Shown in pieces: positions 21,136 through 32,700 of a stretch of 64,000 nucleotides of DNA. The notes under the pieces are model-generated. The model saw only the letters and a list, made by a program, of their open reading frames with translations, was not told where the DNA came from and made no database searches. The number at the start of each line of letters is the position of its first letter. Within the stretch, counting starts at the first letter, position 1. The stretch comes from Cercospora beticola (taxonomy: Eukaryota; Ascomycota; Dothideomycetes; Mycosphaerellales; Mycosphaerellaceae), in NCBI RefSeq assembly GCF_033473495.1, contig NC_088938.1:434001-498000 (forward strand), in the 5' to 3' direction. A program made the translations under genes and the position numbers.

Positions 21136-22185
21136 TCACACCACTGTCCACAATGGTCGTGGCAGCTCGCTACGCGTCAAGCTCGGCCTTCGAGTAGTTG
21201 GATCGACTTTGAGTCCAACATATGCTTCGCGACGCGCAGGACTGCCCGTTGTGACAGACCATGTTTTCAAACCGTACTTTGAAGAAATCAGTAAAGGAGA
21301 TGACAGAAAAAGAAATGCAAGACTCACATATGACGCGATTGAGTGGACCAAGTAGCGGCCAAAAGCGGCTCCATGGTCATCAACAAGCCCTTGAAATATG
21401 AGCTTGTCCTTCTGCAGGTGTCTCGCGTCCTTCTCCTTCCGCTTATCGTCACTCATCGCACCATTTCGGCCCACGAAGACGATCTCATCGTCCGAGCTGT
21501 CGGGCTCAATCAAGCCTTCGTGTTCCAATTCTTTCTGTTTCTCATCCCACTGGCTCACAAACCCGCGAATCTCTTCCTCTAAGTCCTGCAGAAGGGTCTT
21601 TGCACCACGCGACTTCTTCAGCTTCGCCCGCAGCTCAGAGGTGACTTGTGCTGCTACAGCTTCCTCTTTACTGGCTGGAGCTTTTGCTGCTGCCACGCGC
21701 CGTTGCCGTTCTGCCGACTTTTTGGCATACTGCGCGTCCCACAGCGGGGCAAGGAAATAAGGCACGTTCTGTACTGTATGCGTGGGCTGCACCTGCCAGT
21801 CGCTTGGAAGTGGTGGCTCAGCGTGGGGATTGCTCAGCAAGCGATCATTCTCCCAACGCTGCCGCCTGCGGCTCCCTTCTTTGCCCTTGAGCAGCGCTTC
21901 CCTTCGCTTTATGCTGTCTCTTCTGATCGGTTCTCGTCTCTTGTACACGGTATGCACAGGCTCGGTTCTGGGTCTGGGCTGCTCCTCGAGCAACGCTTGT
22001 TCGTCGAGAGGAATGTCGATGACAACGCTTGGACCACGTGAAAGACGATGAGAAGGGCTCGAGATCGAGGTCGCTGCCAGTGCGTCGGCGGTTTGGGAAA
22101 CTGTCCATGCTTCAACGCGTTCGATGGAAGTGGCAGGTGGCAATGCCTGAGCGCGATCGGCGTCCAGTTCTGGGTGTATCGCCAT
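21136..22185 (-). CDS. R3H-associated N-terminal domain protein
   Basis: The predicted spliced form has exon 1 22185-21328 and exon 2 21276-21136, 332 aa. A basic central block (RRDSIKRREALLKGKEGSRR) is followed by WENDRLLSNPHAEPPLPSDW, THTVQNVPYFLAPLWD and a C-terminal GLKTWSVTTGSPARREAYVG. This combination defines the R3H-associated N-terminal domain family. The R3H nucleic-acid-binding domain itself is absent here. An Asp/Ser stretch (EPDSSDDEIVF) and a coiled-coil-like region (EEIRGFVSQWDEKQKELEHE) lie in between. The 51-nt intron (21327-21277) is a multiple of three and has no in-frame stop, so the unspliced message would also encode a full protein with 17 extra, hydrophobic residues. 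The function is probably RNA-linked, by inference from the family name only. Confidence 0.82.
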   Translation of the reverse strand: MAIHPELDADRAQALPPATSIERVEAWTVSQTADALAATSISSPSHRLSRGPSVVIDIPLDEQALLEEQPRPRTEPVHTVYKRREPIRRDSIKRREALLKGKEGSRRRQRWENDRLLSNPHAEPPLPSDWQVQPTHTVQNVPYFLAPLWDAQYAKKSAERQRRVAAAKAPASKEEAVAAQVTSELRAKLKKSRGAKTLLQDLEEEIRGFVSQWDEKQKELEHEGLIEPDSSDDEIVFVGRNGAMSDDKRKEKDARHLQKDKLIFQGLVDDHGAAFGRYLVHSIASYVSLAFLFLSSPLLISSKYGLKTWSVTTGSPARREAYVGLKVDPTTRRPSLTRSELPRPLWTVV

Positions 22186-24545
22186 TGTTCCTTCCTGGCG
22201 GGTACTGTATGTTCTCAGCTGTTCCTTCTTCCCTTCCTTGCTACTAGAATAACGAGCGTGTCAGTTGATATGTGATGGCAAGAGACGAAGGATAGACCAA
22301 GTTGCAGTAAGTTAGATCCAATGACACGCTGATAACGTTCACATGCCGCACTGCAAGATTGCCGAACGGCCAACCAATCAAATTCGCACGTTCAGTACCA
22401 CGCATCTTGCGCCGAGCTCTCGGGCTTTGGTCATGACCATGGCTCTTACCATCAGCAGTGACTCCTCAGCTAAATCAGACCACCGCTCGCTGTTCACGTG
22501 GGAATGAACGAAGCTCGTGAAGATGAGTGTGGTCTTCCCGGGCATCTCACACTGACTTGCATGACTCGCCTGGTCTTGGCATCTCAAGTGTAATGAAAGT
22601 GCTTCAGTACAGGCTGAGATCCGAGGATTCTCAATAGTAGACACAGTCTTGCTACTGACTATTGCAGTAGTCTTACTTAAATCGGAGTGTACTTCCTCCA
22701 CCACAACTAGAGACGAATGGACTCCAGTCTCGGAGGAGACAGCAAGCTTTAGGCACAAGCCCATGCTCCGGTGACCACGCATCGTATCGCCATGTACAGA
22801 CACCGCTTTCTCCTGTTCTTTCCAAAGGTTCGCGAGGATGAGTCAAGAATGTCTCGAGATGACAAGTCTCTACGATCATGCAAAAGTCGATCCTGGTGGG
22901 CTTCTTCGTAGAAGAAGCGACGCGTTCCATCATCGATCAGGCCACTGCTCAGTGCTCGCAGTGCTCGGAGGTCGACAAAGCAACTGCAGCCATTGTCCTC
23001 CGCGAGTCTTTATTCTGTGGGGCAAGAAGGACGTGCGACTGCGAGGGCAAATCTCGCTTCAGTTGCACCCAGATTGGGGCCGCATGGTGAACAGCACTTA
23101 CAAGGACATCCCAACAGCAAATGACCAGGATCACAGAAGCTGCTTCGCCGGCGGAACAATCTGCAAATGCGACAAAGGTGTCGAAGAGCACTTGACAGCC
23201 TCAGCGATCCCCGCGCCTGCATACCACTTATCTGCTCTGGACGCATATCCAATGTGAAGCTGTTGTGCACATTCGAGGGCGGATGCCTGCTGGACTGCTA
23301 GAGGTCACAGCAGTTCCGCTGTGCTTGAAGACATGACGAAGCGGTAGGCTCTTGGTCTCCCGTCAACCGGTCGGAGACCCGTGCCGTGGAGCAGTGCCCC
23401 CTTTAGCGCAACACTCCTTCGTGGTGGAGATGTACTCTACGCGGAAACAGCAGTTGTCCAGGCTCTGCTTTCGTGCTCGACGGACGCTGGGGATTTGGGT
23501 GCTGTGGTGCGCATGGTATGCGATGCTGGCTGTGACAAAGTCAGAGAGAAGGAACCAGTCGACGTAACGAAACAAACGTCACAACACATCAGACACGTGC
23601 TCAGAACCTCATGCGGCCTGGCAACTGGCGAGCGGGGCCGTTGAGCACCGGTGGCCTGTTCACCACTTGGTAAGCATTTTAGAGTTCGAATAAGACAGAG
23701 GCCCAGGCACGAGATAACCCATCTGGGTAAAGCTCTTGGTCGCTCTGACCACCACTGACACAAAGCTCTCAGGTACCCCATCTCAAGGTCTACATCATAA
23801 ACAGACTGATGGAGTAGTAGGACGTGAAGTGCTTGCAACGGCGTGGTGGTGTCCAGAATTTGTTCGGTGACACGTTCCCGTGGTTCATTTGAGACAATTC
23901 AGCGCTTGACGCGACGATCGATAAAGTTCCATAGTTGGGCCTGATCTCGGATCCATAGCATTGGGTCGGCAGCAGGAGATGGGCGGCTGCTGTTTCCCAA
24001 GTAGCAGGAGCCAACTTTATGGCGACTTCACTCGTTCTCTTCTTTTCATGTATCTTCTTTCAAGCTGCTGTAACTTTGCTACCCACCCTGCGAAACCGTT
24101 ATGTGATCTTTGGACTCCAGCGACATTCCTCTGGCATCACTTCCTACATCTCGGCAGCCCCACGCCCGCACACCTTCCAGTTGAGCCCACGCAGGAGCGG
24201 TTGGTCTCCTTCCACTCGCACGAGAGTGTTTCACCCATGCCGAGCCGGACCTCTGCCATGATCCGCCAGAAGACTGCTTCAGTTGCCATTCACCACAATG
24301 GTGAGACGTACAGCCGCGATAAACGCACTCTGATATTGCGTACACCTCGAGAATCGACTCTGCCATGCCCGCAGCGACGAAGACGAAAGCTTGCGCCAAT
24401 ATCGTGCGCGTTGTCCAACGGCCATGCGACACAATGGACAAACGGCTGATGTTCGTGGGCATCACAACAATGAACACCCACGAACGGAGTATCTAATGCA
24501 AAGACACGCCCCGCTTCGCGACCAGACGTTCGTACCGAGACAGTT
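22186..24545. other. 2.4-kb gene-free stretch
   Basis: Open frames up to about 140 codons occur on both strands (for example 22378-22803 minus and 22838-23257 plus). None has a domain, signal peptide or convincing splice partners. No terminal repeats or transposase fragments are visible. Confidence 0.35.
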
Positions 24546-25714
24546 TCACCGACCTCGTCTCGACTTCCGACCATAAGCAACGTGCCTGCGGAGTGTCAGC
24601 AGCTTCTCGCCTCTGAGGAAGGAAAGAGAGATGCACGTACATATTGAAATACAATCTCAGCTCCGGTCGACGCAACTCTGCACGAGCACCCGCGATGAGA
24701 TTGTCGTATTGCTCTCGCGGCATCTTGCCAACAGCAAGGAACGGATATAATGAGACATCGATCAGCATCTGGTCAACTACGTCTCTCATCTGGTTACCAA
24801 GCTGTGCCTTTGCTGTCAACTGTCAGCCAAAATCTGGAGCTCGGCCTGCTGGAGAAAAGAACGAACCTGGATCCCAACTGCCAAGAGGAAGCCGGGCGAC
24901 ATGATAATGGACGTCCTTGAATCCTGCATTCGTCATGAGAGTTCCCAATTGAGAAGCGATGCGAGGATTCTTTCGCATCTGAATCATCTTTTCTCTGTAC
25001 CACTCCCACCAACGACTAAGGAACGGCGCATCGCGCCCGCTGTCTGATTGGAACAGTGCCTGGCCCTCCACCATCTGCAACCAGCCATCAGGCTTCAACA
25101 GTACATACAGCTCCCGAACATACGATTGCCAACGATCTGCGTTTATCCCATCTGCCAGCAAGCGACTGTTGATGAGGTCGAATGTCTCAGGCTTCAAATG
25201 GTCATCGCTGGTATCTTCCCGGAAGGATGCATTCAAGTTCCACCTTCTGCGAATGAACGATTCGATGCCCGCGTCCTCCTCTTCGTCCTCGTCGTCGTCG
25301 TCCTCATCGGAATTGCCTTGGCCAGTGAAGATGTCTATTCCAGTGACGTCGGCGTCCGGTCGATACGCGAGCAGCTTGTCTATCCAGGCAGCCTTTCCGT
25401 AACCGCACTCGAGAACCTCAGCTCCTTCGTCCAGGCGTTCTTCGTCTCGCATCGCTTCAGGGAGAATGACGCCGTCGATACCGTCTCCAAAAAGCTTCTG
25501 CAACACATCATTCACTTCGTCGTATCGCTGCTCCTCCTCCTGATGACTGTCAGCGCCGCAGATTCAAGTCAGCACTTCTGACACGGTCTGGTCGAAGGCT
25601 CAAGCCTACCTCATCGACCGGAACACAATGTATCCCGTGTTGCAAGGCGTAACGAGGATAATTCCTCCCAGCAAATTGCACAATGGCGTTGTTCTCTGGC
25701 TGAGGAATGGACAT
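24546..25714 (-). CDS. LaeA-like SAM-dependent methyltransferase
   Basis: Four exons, 25714-25610, 25539-24867, 24812-24641 and 24585-24546, give 329 aa with every join in frame. The protein opens MSIPQPENNAIVQFAGRNYP, then HGIHCVPVDE-EEEQRYDEVN. It has a Rossmann-type core: EVLECGYGKAAWIDKL (motif I, where relatives carry a DxGxGxG-like loop), VTGIDIF (motif II), FDLINSRLL and LLKPDGWLQMVEGQ. The C-terminus LYFNMHVAYGRKSR matches the family's terminal YGRK. An 18-residue Asp/Glu run follows motif II and is encoded by a GAC/GAG repeat. This family includes LaeA and many methyltransferases of secondary metabolism. No metabolite cluster surrounds this copy, so its target is unknown. Confidence 0.85.
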
Positions 25715-28106
25715 AGTCGCTGTCCCAGGCGAACGGCTCTGCGGGCCCAGAAATTCTTTCACCTGTGGCACCTAGCCGATGCCGACTCTGTGGACGCGGT
25801 CTCGTTGTGGACGTGACCTCTTCGCACACTGTTGTACTCTGCTCACATCGCATACTCTTCTCTGTGAGTACAAGACTCGTAGTACATACAATAGTGCATG
25901 TCGAAGCAACGGCTGAACAGGCTCACACTATACTTCGTCTAGCGTATTATAACATTGCCTGGCAGAAGGGACCCAAACACACAGCGCCGGGACTAAAGCA
26001 GGGCTGCGCCATCGGCCGCGAAACGGTCCCGCATGACCAGCATGACGGTGTCTCTTAGCTTCGACATGGGAGATATCTCAAAGGCTAAGGACCGGGTGCA
26101 TGGTGTTGTGGATCCAGGCACTTTGGACTCTGCAGTTTCGGCACCCGTCAGGAATGCAGGCACGCTTTGAAAAGGAAGTACAGGCAGTGGGCCGAGCCTC
26201 GCATGTGCATTGAGAAAGATTGTACATCACTAAAACTTGATTGGCATCAGCAGACTCTCATATTCGAACGTGGCAGCCGAGGTTTCATGCACAGCAGAAG
26301 CCGCTTCCTGCGTCACAGCGAGAGGAATTGGCACCACTTCGCGACCATCGCGACCGCTCCATAACGTATGGGCCTGCGGCTTGTAGGCGACACTGCATGT
26401 AATGGCGACTGTCCCGCGGGATGCTGCATCCTGTCCCACCACAGCTTTTGGCCTATTGACACTACCAGAATCCAAAATTGCACACATGAATCGGCTGCCC
26501 TCTCTGCGGCGGGAAACAGTGCTGAAGTTACAAACACGCCTCCTGCTGAAGGACTGCTACATACTTTGTAACATGGCGAAGGTACCTACAAAAAAGGCTA
26601 ATCTTCAGCTGCATTGGGTTTCGTACAGCTGCATTCCCGCCGTCATGGATGGTGGGTCCCGGATGCTGTGCGACATTTGCGATCGCGCCGTGCGCCCCTT
26701 ACCACTGCGCGGGGACTGGGCTCGGTGTGCCTTCACACACTCGTTCCCACCAGTATCAAAACTTTATTACGAGACGTCAAATTTCGCCATGTACATCCGC
26801 CACAAGACAGAGACGAAACCGACAGGCAATGGTTCTAGAAAAATGGCGCCGAAGTATATGTGTGCCGGCCTAGACCTGGTCCTTTCCGAGACGCCCACGC
26901 TTTACTTTCTTGCTCAAGCGCCTTTGGACGCTCGCTTGAAAACGAAGCACAGGATTCCGTGCAGGCTCATGGTGGCCTGTCGGAGATTGGGCACGATCAA
27001 TTGAGCAAGGTGGCTTGGGCAGATTCCACGTTCTGTGTGCACTGCCGGCCAAACCTCGCTGACCATTCCTTACAGTCCGTCTCGAGCGATCAACCGGGAC
27101 CATGCACAAGCGGGAAGATGTGGCGGTGAGTATGCCTAGGCAAGATACCGGTGAACTGGTTTGACTGGCAATCAGCAGCACCAGCACGCACTGTCACGAG
27201 GGAACCGGACCCTTGACAAGCGGTGCAGAAGCAGAGCTTTGTTGCCTTTGACGTAACCTCTGCAGCTGTCCTCCTCTTGACACGTCAGTCCAGAGTCTGC
27301 GATCTGCTCCAGTAAGTTCAGCTGGGCCTCACCCATGCATAGGATCCTCGGCGCCAAAAAAGTACACCAAGCACTTCGAAGCGGCCATATGTCGCGTGAA
27401 CACGCTGCCCAACGCAGGTATCCCACACTCAAGCCGGGAAGAGCCCAGTGAGCAATACGAGACCATCTATCAGCAGACAAGAGCACATCATGCATGGAAC
27501 ACGACAACAACAACTCTTCACGGAATTGCAAGGAAACCGCTGTATGTGTCCAGACGTTCACTCGCAAGTCCCAACACTTTGGGTACTGGACTCGCTTAGC
27601 CACAGCCGACTGGTCCCGTCCCGGCCCCAAACGCCAGACACGTGGAACCAGCCCTAAAACCTTGAGTATGAACTCTCATCATTCGTGTTCTCATTATTAC
27701 CACTTCCGGAGCCTCGAATGAGGACTCAGTGCGAATCTATGCGAGCGTCCGGCATAGCGAGTGCGCGTTCAATGATGTTCTGCTACTAGCCTGTACCTAG
27801 TTCCTGGAATCCGAAGTAGTAAAGGGAGCCTTCGCTGACATCGGTCTTGTTTCGTCCTTCGAGTGGATATTTCGGTGCTGAACAGATGTGATTAAGGAAT
27901 CGCTATACTCTGCAGTTGTCATACGAACGAGAGCCGCACTGCGCCATGGCTACTAGTATCGGCAACTGCATAGTTCGAGCTACCTGCGCGAAAGGATTCC
28001 GCACTTTCGACATTTTGAGTCTACCGATGCAAGGTCGCCCTCTTAATTCTGTCTTGGGATCCTGTGGTTGTTTTCAGCCTGGATTCCTGGGCACGCTACG
28101 TCCGCA

Positions 28107-28422
28107 ATACGAATGTCGCTGGTGCTCTGGAGTGCTCAACTGGATACATAACGCTCAAAAGAGCATGCCCTACGTCTCTCCCATGCAGAGTCTCGCACAA
28201 TTTTGGAATAGTGAGATTCAAAGAGGTAAAGCAGGCTAGGATGTGGCATTATGATGGCGAACCTCTTTAATGCCCTTGAGCTGAATTACTACATGTGCAC
28301 TGACGATAGTGCTAGTGCTCTGGAATTCTCAACTGGGATCAACTAGCTCGCAAGAGTGTGCCCTTCATTACTCCCTTGGAAAGTCTCGTGCAATCATGGA
28401 ATCTGTGATCCCAAGACGGAGA
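28107..28422 (+). repeat. Diverged tandem duplication of about 115 bp
   Basis: The segment about 28118-28226 (GCTGGTGCTCTGGAGTGCTC onward) recurs at about 28311-28422 (GCTAGTGCTCTGGAATTCTC onward) with substitutions and small indels. In one shared frame both copies encode a similar peptide: ALExSTG, then R-x-CP, LP, VS-x-N-x-GI. The second copy is broken by a stop codon. They may be remnants of a duplicated small gene. Confidence 0.5.
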
Positions 28423-28487
28423 GCATTGTAGACCGGCGTAATACTTGTGACTGTAATACTTGCCGCTGCATCTAAGCTGTAGCGATG

Positions 28488-28496
28488 TATATATAG
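28488..28496 (+). promoter_or_regulatory. TATA box of the Cys-rich secreted protein gene
   Basis: TATATATAG lies 105 bp upstream of the ATG at 28601, a normal distance for a strongly inducible fungal gene. Confidence 0.5.
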
Positions 28497-28600
28497 TTAT
28501 ACAATTGATTGCGAAGACAGAAGGTCATCCTCAGACACTTCTCCGTTTTCAACAGCTACGACTTCAGAACAATTATATTGCCTGCACCACCTTCTGCAAT

Positions 28601-29217
28601 ATGCATTCTACCTGGGTCATTCTCTTGGCGATGCCACTGTAAGCAATATTTCAATCATACTCTGCTTTCTTGTGGCATGGTGCTAAAAGGAACATAGCGT
28701 GGCGATAGCCGGACCACTTGCGGGCAAAGCTCCCGTTGTCAAACGTCCGCCAGAAGGCGTTCTGACAGATACAGAATACGCTTGCTTCTGCGGAAAAGGA
28801 GCCCATGGAGATAGGGGACATCAATTGTGTGACGACACGAAGGGAACGTGGAGTTTTCGAGACGACATTCCCGTGGGCCATCGAAGCTCTGATAGCCTTT
28901 ACGTACGTATACGACTTTTTCTTTGCTCTGGCCTGAGATCGGGCCGTGAAGAGCAAATCTCAGGGCGAGCATATGCTGACGTCTTGATGCTGTAGTGTAC
29001 GTGCCATGGCTGGTGGGGTGAAGACAAATGCAATAAGAAGTATGGGGGATCGTATGAGGTGGAGTGTAGGTACACGCTGAGAGAAAGGGCTTTCGTGAGG
29101 ATCTCTTACTAACATGGTTGACGTAGGCTATGCTCTGGGCTGAGCTCTCGCGCATCAGATGATAGCCGTTGTGGATCCCATTATAGGTGCTTTGATGGGC
29201 GACTTCCTGCAACTTAG
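28601..29217 (+). CDS. Candidate small secreted cysteine-rich protein
   Basis: This gene was assembled from four short exons: 28601-28638, 28698-28902, 28996-29069 and 29127-29217 (135 aa). All three introns have GT-AG ends (GTAAGC, GTACGT and GTACAC donors), and the last contains a CTAAC branch point. The exon 1/2 join creates a signal peptide, MHSTWVILLAMPLVAIAG, followed by GPLAGKAPVVKRPPEG with a Lys-Arg (Kex2-type) site. The mature part has 10 Cys in the pattern CxC, C, CxC, C, C, C, C, C, including YACFCGKGAHGDRGHQLC and LYCTCHGWWGEDKC. Without the last intron the frame would stop at 29112 (119 aa, seven Cys). The even Cys count favours the four-exon model. Size, secretion and Cys content are those of fungal effectors or antimicrobial proteins. 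No named family is recognised. Confidence 0.6.
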
Positions 29218-29755
29218 GGCCGCTGGACGAACGATGGAGCATTGGCATCGATATTCTGTGGGACGTTGTGGGGACTCGAGGTTGGCATAAGTGGTCTGTT
29301 TTCGAAAGTTGCGTGGTCATTCTCTTGTTCGATGTGGTTTTGTGGATAGTGTTTGTAGGAAGCTTTTCGACTTCGATAATCTGTCTTTTCTCAGGTCGTT
29401 GTGTCTCTCGCAGCGTTTTTCGCATGGGTTGCTAGACGTTGCCGATGTGATCTGGAGAATAACCGGCTCAAGAGATGTGGCAACGGCGAAAGACCACGGT
29501 AAGTTATTGCTATGCCTGAATTGTTGATCTTGAAATGTCCCTGAGGGGTGTTGGATGCCTTTCTGGTCATCGTCAGTTCGATGACAGCAAGAGCGCCAAG
29601 TTGCAGCAATAATAAACAATCAAAGAACTTCAAAGCACCTTTGGTATGCAAATGCGAAACAGCGCCGCGCTAATCGACCGAATCGTACACATACACATTT
29701 GTCCCCTCTCTTGACCCCCTGTTTGAGTTCGACGTGCAAAAGTCTGCCAACTTTT
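29218..29755. other. Intergenic, no gene seen
   Basis: The stretch between the secreted protein gene and the Nup155/170 stop codon. Open frames on either strand lack features. Confidence 0.4.
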
Positions 29756-32700
29756 CTATCGCAAAGCATTCGAAATCTGCCCGGACATTGCCAAAGCAGC
29801 ATCTCGCACCTCTTGTCCCAAACTCGCGTCACGGCCCAAGCTACCCAGACAATCCTGCACCATGTTCAAATTCTCTTCCGAACCGAACAACGCACGCTCA
29901 CCAGATCTCTCGCTCTCCTCATACCATCTCCGAATCACGTATACCATCTTCTCCGCGAGCTTTCTCTTCTTGGCTCCTACGAAAGGTTGCATGTTTGAGT
30001 AGAACATGCTCTCCAGTACTGGCAGGAGCGTTTCGCATGGTACTTCTAGATCAAGGAACATGTCGATTGCCCAACTCTCTGGAGGATGTTGTGCTCGAGG
30101 TTCGTAGGCGTAAGCTTCGAGGAGCGGCAGAAGTGTACCGATGGGGAAAGTCGAAGGGTTCAGACCAAGACGGTGGCCCAGTCGGCGAACTTCCTTGCCA
30201 ACGGCTTCCCATGGTCTCATCGATTGGCCATAGAGAGCAATTGCTTCAGATGACGAATCCTTGACGAGTTGTTCCCAGCTTGCCTTGATATCTGCCAGGT
30301 TTCGGTGATCTGCTACTTTGTACAGCAGAATGCAGATGTCGTGGTACTTCGCGGCATCGGCGTAGCTGTTGAAGAGGTACTCGACTGGGTGGATTTGGCC
30401 ATTGAGGTCGTGTATGATTGTGGCTTTTTGTTCCGGGTCTTGGAGCCTAGTCTCTGACTTCAATCGCTCGAGAAGTTCTTGTTGAACTTCGGCAATGTCA
30501 AGAAGGTCGGAGACTTCACGAAGCAGGCGTTGCTTACTCTGTCGTGAGTCTGTAATGATCGTTTGGCGCGTGCTCGCATTTGTACGCGCACGAGACAGAT
30601 ACTCGATGCGATCGGACAATGTGAGCTCTTCGAATCCGGAGCGTGCCAGGTCGAGCTGAACACCGGCTGCTTGAAGGTAGTCATTGTGATGGGCGAAGTA
30701 CCGCCAGAGGAGGTCGTTGTGTAGTCTGTGGTCTTGGCTGCGCTTGCGCAGGTATTCGACCACGTATGGATTGTCGATCTCCAGAATTCGGTCTGGCTGA
30801 GCGAGTGGCTGCACATCGTCAAATGCCTGAACGCCAACATACCAGTCGTACAAGTCCGTCAGAAACACAATGTCATCAGAGCTGTTGATAACATCATAGG
30901 CTTCGTTGCGACGCTTCATCGCTAGTTTGTACTTGCCATCAGTCTCGTCTGTAAAGCTCGACGTCGCATCGTCGAGATGCCGGATGATGGAGAACACCAA
31001 CTTGTAGCACTTCGAGCGTGACTCGTAGGCGGCAAAGCGAGTATCTTCGCTTGGCCGGCCGTCTCGTAGCCACGCCAACGCTCGCTTTGATTTGTCTTTC
31101 TCGTTGGCCACGATCAAGCACAGTTGAATGGCGCCAGCGTAGAAAGCCATGCCAACGTAGTCCTCGACCGCCCTCTGGAGATACTCGTGCTGCAGGCTGG
31201 CCGCGCACTTCTGGAAGAGCCGCTGGCTTTCGTTGAGCAATGCGCGGCCTTGCTCCGTCTGCCCGCCAGCGTCTTTAGCGCGGTTGACTTGCTCCTGAGC
31301 CTTGAAGATGACAACATCATCTGCACTACAAAAGCTCCCACATCTCCGTCGAAGTGTCTCCGCGACAGTGTCCACGTTGCTACCATTGGCAATGTTGCGA
31401 TTGACGATGGCCCTGACCAGTTCCTTCCCGAGATCGTGTCCGATACTCGAAACGAAGAGCGTCTCGAATGTAAGCTCAAGTGCTTTCTGTCTGCTCTCGT
31501 CGGGGAGTAGAGCCAGGATATCGTCGACGCGCTCATCGAAGAGAACCACAACGAAGCTGATGCCTTCGCTGATCGTCTCGAGGAGCCGGACCAGACTGTT
31601 CATATACTGGTGTTCACCCTGGAGTGCAATCTCGTCTTGTCGTGTTTTCGCGTTTCGCAGTGAGTCTGGACCTGCCAAGCCCTCAATGAAGCTGCGATTC
31701 CTGTCAAGAAATTCCCGCAGTGTGGTCAAATCCCGCTGTATCGCCTTGAGTCTGTCGAGCTTGATTTTCGGGATAAAGTTCGTGCCACTCAGTCCTGGTG
31801 TGGGATTGTTCTCAATGACCTTGGCCTTCCATATCGCGCGGATCAGTCGTGAAAGGTAGAGCGCAATGCCATCATGTCGCGGACTGGGTGTCACGCTCTC
31901 TGCTAAATTTGCGCCTGCATCCACGACGCTGTTGGCGTTGAAGTCTGGTGAACCGCCGTGCTCGATAAAGACTTTTCGTGCTCGCTCGAGCACGTCGGGG
32001 TCTGAGATACTTGCCACCCGGTTGTCTGCAACATCGATTCCCTTGCCGCATGCCACTGCAAGTGCTGTAGCGCACGTCTCTGTTCTGCCGTATGTGCGTA
32101 CGAATCGTTTCACATCGCCCTCCATGCCATCGTCGCCAGATGCGCCATACCTCATTACTGCAGCGAAGATGTCGACGAGACGCTTCCTTCGGATGGTCTG
32201 AATTCCAGTGTTTGTGACGATCGCGAACTCGGACGCTGGCTTGTCGAACTGTACAGCCAGCTCATTGCCAAAGCCTCTGGGCTCGTATGCAGCAGCAAAC
32301 GCCTCGCTGAGCTCCTCGACGCGACTCACTATCGATGGCAATTCAATCCATTGGCCATACTCGACGTAAGTGGTTGGTCCAGTACCCTGAGGCCCCTTGA
32401 GACGTGCAGAGTCTGGCGCAGTGATGTACAAGCGATCTCTGTTGACGTCTACCGGATCCTCTTGGAACGCAAACCAGTACCCAGGAGAGAAGCGGAACGC
32501 CACGACCGTTTTAGCAAGCAACTTGGAGGTGTTATCGACCTGATTGCTTGCTTGGCCCAGAGGTGCCAGCGCTTGTGATTGGCTTGTTTGCGTGGATGGC
32601 TGTTGTCCTGCTGGGTCGCGAGGAGGGAAGCGGATATGGAGAATCTGCATGCTTGTTGGAGGGTTCGTGGCGTCTGCTGGATATCCATAGCCTCTGGTGA

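Larger units (their letters stand above)
25715..28600. other. 2.9-kb gene-poor stretch
   Basis: The longest open frame (26402-27004, ATG-initiated, 200 codons) has no recognisable domain, signal peptide or compositional bias and is left unannotated. A diverged duplication (28107-28422) is listed separately. No transposon proteins are seen. Confidence 0.35.

Noticed and set aside
22838..23257. 139-codon frame with several Cys (CFAGGTICKC)
   Set aside because: There is no signal peptide, no domain, no supporting splice sites and no promoter element. The Cys cluster looks fortuitous.
24546..25714. Secondary-metabolite cluster around the LaeA-like gene
   Set aside because: The neighbours are an R3H-associated protein and gene-free DNA. 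No polyketide synthase, NRPS, terpene synthase or P450 is within reach.
26402..27004. 200-codon plus-strand open frame starting with ATG
   Set aside because: It has no domain, signal peptide, segment structure or splice partners. It sits in a gene-poor stretch where long chance frames are possible at this base composition.
22186..28600. Transposable element remnant in the gene-poor regions
   Set aside because: No terminal repeats, reverse transcriptase, integrase or transposase motifs, and no strong AT bias of the kind left by repeat-induced point mutation, could be seen by eye.
28739..29425. 228-codon minus-strand open frame
   Set aside because: It is antisense to the secreted Cys-rich gene, whose exons have splice signals, a signal peptide and a TATA box. 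The antisense product has no recognisable feature.
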